64,000 nt of DNA from Ceratopteris richardii (Eukaryota > Streptophyta > Polypodiopsida > Polypodiales > Pteridaceae), in the NCBI GenBank assembly GCA_020310875.1, contig CM035416.1:2170406-2234405 (forward strand), read 5' to 3'. This document shows, in pieces, positions 59,291 through 64,000 of the stretch. Made by a program: the position numbers and the translations under genes. The notes beneath the pieces were generated by a model that saw only the letters and a list, made by a program, of their open reading frames with translations, was not told the DNA's origin and did not search any database. Positions within the stretch are counted from its first letter, which is position 1, and each line of letters starts with the position of its first letter.

Positions 59291-60641
59291 TGGCAGACAA
59301 GTTGGCGGCAAAGTGGCTTATCAAGGCTTAGAGCAATAGGGAGTCCTCTTGGGCTAAATTGATCTTTAGAAACACGGAAGACCTTACCTTAGTTGGCCAC
59401 CCTGGTTGGAAGGACATAGGGATTCTCACGCTTTTGTTCTCCCCCTACCCGGTCTTCCCTAAAGGCTCTAGCCTCGTGTGTTCCTTATGGAAGAATTGGA
59501 ACAAGGCCAAACAGTTCATAAGAATCAGTGATGAGTGGAAGTGGGCGGCTGGCATAAGACAAAATGACTCTATTTGGTTCCCGATCAGTGGCATTCGGGG
59601 GGTGGAGTCTTGGAACCTCCAAACTGCAAGGCGGTTATGGAACAAGGGGTTCAAACAGTGGAAGCAACTCTGGAAACAAGAGACCAGCCAGTGGATTAGG
59701 TTCGAAGAATTGGATCCGAGACTTAGAGTTACCTTTGAGGAATGGACTCTTCTTCAAAGCAGGTGTTTATCATGGGACCGCTCAACTACCCGCCTTCTCT
59801 GCGGTCAGGATCTTCCTTGCTTGGAGGGCCTCAAATGGAGAAATGGTAAGAAGCTATCCAGAATCCCCAACTTCAAAGAGGATTTAGATGTTCACCACAC
59901 CCTTAACAAGAGATGGTGCCTTTCTTGGACCAAACTTCGGTGGGAGCTAAAATTCATGTCTATTTGGCACCCCCTAATTGAGGTCAAAAAATCCGTTCTC
60001 ATGTGGCAGATCTTGCATAAAGGTATCTGGACCAATGCAAGGGCTAACAAAATCTCTGGTGTGCCGCCATGGTGCAAGCGTTGCCATCGGTGCATCGAAG
60101 ATTTCGCTCACCTGTTCTTCGACTGCCCCAAGTCCCGTGTTATCTGGCATCACGTGACCCGAGTATTGAGACTCACGAGTCAAATCAACTGGCAACAAGT
60201 GATGTTGGGTGAGGCGATCGGTTGCTCATCGAGGCTGTGGAATGCCATCAGAGGTGAGGCTCTCTGGAAGATTTGGAGGGAGCGTTGTGCTGTCAATTTT
60301 GGCCAAACTCCTAAGGAATGGTCGATCGAGAAATCCTTGTTTCTCCTAGGTAAAAGAATCTCCCGAGTCAAGAGATCGCCACCGTTTAGACATCACTGTA
60401 TTTATCTCCTCGAAAACAACAAGTTGAAACCCAAATGGGTCCCACATGAGGGTGATGATAATTTTATCCGCCTCATTGGTAATGCCCTGTAGCTTGCCAT
60501 ACTCCTCCCCTGCATTGTGGGATTTGGGGGTCCCATGGGCACTAGTCCCATTCACTTGTAACTTTTTCTCTTTATTATAATTAAAGTCCGGGAGATTAGG
60601 CTAAGGCCGAACTTCCTTTATTTAAAAAAAAAAAAAAAAAA
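59285..60641 (+). mobile_element. L1-type LINE: 3' segment with zinc-binding C-terminal domain and poly(A)
   Basis: The segment starts within LAAKWLIKAL and includes a 377-codon frame at 59359-60492. It holds GHPGWKDI, WKQETSQWIRFEEL and the LINE C-terminal zinc-binding region: VLMWQILHKGIWTNARA, then CKRCHRCIEDFAHLFFDCPKSRVIWHHV. A 3' untranslated stretch of about 130 bp and an A-tract at 60622-60641 follow. In vivo such proteins prime reverse transcription at the target. The copy lacks the endonuclease and is 5' truncated, so it is dead. Confidence 0.85.
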
Positions 60642-60853
60642 ACAATATCCTCCTCTTGGTTATGGCCTTTACATGTACCACCTCTTTGTTACACATAAGA
60701 TCTTTCTTGGCATCTCTTTATCTATGATGTGGCACATGGAGCACTTATGGCTTATGGAAATGAGAAAATTCCACAAACTTTGAACTTGCATTTGCACTTG
60801 TTGAAAATATGTTGCACAACCCCATTCTTATTGCACTCTCTCTCTCTCTCTCC

Positions 60854-60902
<49 letters not shown>

Positions 60903-61310
60903 GTTTCAATCCAAAAGCCTTCTAAAATCTACTCCCAAAAATGCTCCATGTGGGATGTATTTCATAAGGACAAGAGATGGCATCACAAAAGGATAGACTT
61001 CTCCATACTATGTTACCAGGCAAATAAAACGTACCAATATGACTAACTGTGAGAAGATCCCAAAATCAATATTTGATAGATTTCTCCAAACAATACGTGA
61101 TAGATTTATTTTAGTCCACTTTGCACATGATTTATTTGCAGTTTTGATAGGATTAATCATCTCAAATATTTTTGCTCTTGGGGAGGCACGAATACCCAAA
61201 GAACCCACCACAAACTAAAATGAATGTCCAAATATGTGCAAATTGAGTTTTCCAAAAATTCCCCCATTAAATTCTATTTGTTTAGGCTTTTGATATTCAA
61301 TTTCTTTTGG
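60642..61310. other. Unassigned region with compound microsatellite
   Basis: A CT-TA-TG compound microsatellite lies at about 60836-60902. I see no gene or identifiable transposon in the remainder. Confidence 0.5.
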
Positions 61311-62308
61311 TGTTGTTCAAATTTGACTCTTGATAACACCTTGGCAAAAAAAGTGTGCAATGTTATCTTCAGTTGATATGTGTTGAAGATCAATTTTTTC
61401 TTTAACAATCTTTTCTCTTCTATGGTGTAATGAAATTCATTATGTTTTGTTATGGAATCGTAGCCACTTCAATGGCACTTTGCCTATCTGTGAATATACA
61501 TGTAGGTAGAGAATCTTCAAAATGTAAGTCCTCCAAAGTTTTTGTATCAGGATACATCCAGCAGTAGATGGAGTGTAAGCTACTCTATATTATGATTCAC
61601 ATAGTATAAAGTAGCTTATTATTCACATAGCAACTATGTTGTGTTTCTTATTTAACCATGATAAGAGTGAATCACCAAGAAAGAAACAATCGCGAGTTAT
61701 AGATTTCTTAGCATCAAAATCATGTGACCAATCAAAATCTTTATATCCTATCAATTTGAAATTCTATTAAATATCTAGAAATTCTCTTCACTATTTCCAA
61801 TGCATCAAGAGATGGTTGATTCATGAATCTACTTACCTATGATACTGATCTTAAAAATGAGATCTAGTATTACATACATAGATCAAGCTACTAATAGTGT
61901 TACTAATAGTATTACATACATAGATCAAGGTACTATTAATGTATTATGAAACAATTATTCTTCATCACTATAAGTTCACAATTTAAGATTTGGTTGCATA
62001 AGAGTAAAAACACCTTTACAAACTCTAATATCGAATCTTTTAAGCAATTTCTTATTGTACTTCTTTTTATTTATAGAATAGCATGAAGATCTTGAGAAAA
62101 TTGAATGCGTAAATAGTAATGCATTACGTCCATGTCAAAAACATCAAATGTACTTCTCTTCAACTCTTTCTTAAAATTATCAATCTTTTATTCACTACAA
62201 CCTATCAATAAGATATCATGTAAATATATGATCAAAATATTTATATCAGCATCAATCATCTTCAGATAAGCTCTCGATTTCAAAGGACCATTTTTACATC
62301 CTTCGTTG
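61310..62308 (-). mobile_element. Old Ty1/copia RT-RNase H remnant
   Basis: On minus, heavily decayed traces of copia pol can be read. RNase H signs include DWSHDFDAKKSI and the region around EKIVKEKIDLQHISTEDNIAHFF. RT traces near 62040-62280 include MHYYLRIQFSQD. It is much older than the copia element at 15241-20473 and carries many breaks. Confidence 0.6.
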
Positions 62309-62860
62309 CATTAGGAAAAAGAACAAACCCTACATAGGCCATTTAGATTAAGGAGTGATAAACAATGAACCGACAGAAGAGGGAGGTGTATACCCTTTAA
62401 ATTACTAGGTTAAAGGGGGAACAGGGGATAGGATTCCCCTAGGTTTAGGATTGTGTTCTAGGGAGAGAAGAAATCTTTTAATCAGATTAGGTTGAAAATT
62501 TTAAAAAATTTAAAAAAAAAATCATCACAATACTACTAAATGAACCTCACATCACTTTTCAAGGTCAAAAGTGCTATTCTTGACTTCTAATTCAAAATCT
62601 ATGTGTGATCATATCTCAAGAAAACTAAATTTAAAAATGAAAGAAAAGACCCTTTTTGCCCCCCTCAACCTCCCATTTTCATACCGAAAACCCAAAGTTA
62701 GTGTTTCCCCTCTATTCCCTTTGTACCATACCATAGAAGCTTTGTTTCTTCTCCCACCTTCCTCATCCAACTTTTGCAATAATTACAACTTGGACTCCAA
62801 TGGAAACTTCCACAAGTCATAAGCAACCAAAATATGAAGTTAACATAATTTCCTATCCCG
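62309..62860 (+). mobile_element. Diverged terminus of a relative of the H3-bearing transposon
   Basis: The first 32 bases (CATTAGGAAAAAGAACAAAC...) match the 35095-35126 inverted repeat at 24 of 32 positions. The match continues, with about one third difference by eye, through the whole upstream region of gene B (TTTAGATTAAGGAGTGAT, AGGTCAAAAGTGCT, CCCATTTTCATACC) to an ATG at 62800 and the first ~20 codons (METSTSHKQPKYE against MATSKASRRPKDE). It then stops at a gypsy fragment. It is an orphan end. No transposase or histone part is here. Confidence 0.82.
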
Positions 62861-64000
62861 ATTAGAAACTATGTCTAAAGGAAGATCATACAACTGGTAT
62901 AGGTTCTCTACAAAAGTCTAGCCAATTCAAGTGTTTTCATTGTAGTACATGTTGGAATAAACCTAGCCATTTTGGTTAACCTGTGCACAATTACCTAGAT
63001 AGATTCATGCCCTCTCTACATCTTAGGTAATCTAACTATAAAATCCATGGAGATACTATCCCACTTCCCATTGGGAATGTCCAATGGGTGGAGTAGTCCT
63101 ACAATCCACAACCTTTCAGCTTTATTGACCTAGCATTTAGTGCACTTAAGCACATAATGTAGGACATCCTTATGAAGTCCATGCAAGTAAAACTGCCTTT
63201 TAACAAGATTATAAGTCTTGTTAACTCCTGGGTGTCCCACACTAGGTGTGTCATGACACTCATACAGAATGTGCCATCTCATCTCAAGATCTCTAGGGAC
63301 ACACAGCTTATCTTTATAAAAAGGATATCCATCATGGACACTATAGTTCTTCAATTTGAATCCTTTTTTAGTTCTTGATGATACTCCATCCTCACGGCAA
63401 ACCCACACATCATGATCCCCATTGTCTATGGCTTCTCAAATCTCAAAATATGCAAGATCAAGTCTATATTTCCCTCTAATTGACTCAAGTAGCTCACTAG
63501 TGATCTGAATAAAACTCAGTCCATTGAGCATAGGTTGGACTGAGCATAGGCATGTGGCTAAGTGAATCAACCACTACATTAAACTTTCTCTTCCTATACC
63601 TAAGCTCATAATCAAAATCCTGAAGGGTCTCTGTCCATCGGGCCTTATGACCTTTAAGGTCTATTTGATTAGAGAGCCACTTAATGCTCTCTTGATCAAA
63701 CACTATCATGACTTTGGCACCATATAAATAATGATGCCACTTCTTCAAATCATGGATGATTGCATACAACTCCTTCTCATAAATGGAGTAATTTTTCTAA
63801 GATAGTTCTAGTTTCTTACTCTCAAAAGCTACTGGTCGACCATCTTGAACTAAAACTACTTGTACTGCTCCTATAGCAAAATCACTCGCATCAGTCTCAA
63901 CCACAAAGGGTTTATTGGAATCTCCTATATGTAAAAAAGGAGCTGTAGCAATTGCTACTTTCAATTTCTCCATACTTTGGTTTGGATAGTATACCCAATG
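62861..64000 (-). mobile_element. Ty3/gypsy pol fragment (RNase H-integrase), minus strand
   Basis: RNase H at about 63497-63960 shows VETDASDFAIGAV, ELYAIIHDLKKWHHYLYGAKVMI and LKGHKARWTETLQDFDYELRYRKRKFNVVVDSLSHMP. The integrase zinc domain at 63130-63408 shows HILYECHDTPSVGHPGVNKTY and CTKC. Integrase core traces ([15 protein letters not shown]) extend to about 62880. The motifs fit chromovirus-like gypsy elements better than the Tat-like pair. It runs past the right edge and is broken. Confidence 0.82.

Overview
The window is nuclear DNA of a land plant. It has Ty3/gypsy elements of Tat/Athila type, whose primer-binding site begins TGGCGCCGTTGCC, several Ty1/copia elements, a plant L1-type LINE and one host gene resembling TPD1 (TAPETUM DETERMINANT 1). 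Spliceosomal introns with GT..AG ends are easy to place. The species cannot be named; nested transposons, very long dinucleotide runs and one small gene island suggest a large, repeat-rich genome.

Layout: (1) 1-14362, a long Tat-like LTR retrotransposon on the minus strand, running off the left edge. (2) 14363-15240, TA-rich microsatellite. (3) 15241-20473, a Ty1/copia element on minus, then a tandem array of a ~1.8 kb LTR-gag segment of the same family (20474-23487, resuming 44683-46586). (4) 23488-44682, a second Tat-like element, on plus, inserted in that array with a CTTCC target duplication. It carries a 9.2 kb DNA transposon (25897-35126) and a ~1.1 kb copia piece (about 36130-37238). 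(5) 46587-50850, another LTR element with a 1.46 kb LTR. (6) 50878-55004, 4 kb of TACATG/CACGTG-type arrays. (7) 55010-58200, low-repeat island with the TPD1-like gene on minus. (8) about 58440-60641, a LINE copy with an inverted 5' part. (9) 61310-64000, an old copia remnant, a second diverged terminus of the DNA transposon family, and a third gypsy fragment.

The outstanding object is the DNA transposon at 25897-35126. Its 32-bp terminal inverted repeats match at 31 positions. It encodes a four-exon DDE-type transposase and, just downstream on the same strand, a 294-residue protein that begins [10 protein letters not shown], as the histone H3 tail does, and ends in a complete histone H3 fold aligning without gaps to H3 residues 44-135. 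About 190 residues of basic and acidic low-complexity sequence separate the two. Two near-perfect 60-64 nt foldback hairpins with almost the same core follow, and then two intron-containing minus-strand genes of unknown function face the first pair. A diverged end of a relative, including the start of one unknown gene, lies at 62309-62860, so this is a family and not a one-off capture. I infer a transposon that supplies its own variant nucleosome component; its purpose is not shown by the sequence.

The two Tat-like elements share features outside the usual gag-pol set: a second retropepsin-like domain after integrase, a large extra 3' ORF with a coiled coil, and a leader array built on the palindrome TCGCGA. 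They are described as fossils, by parts only.
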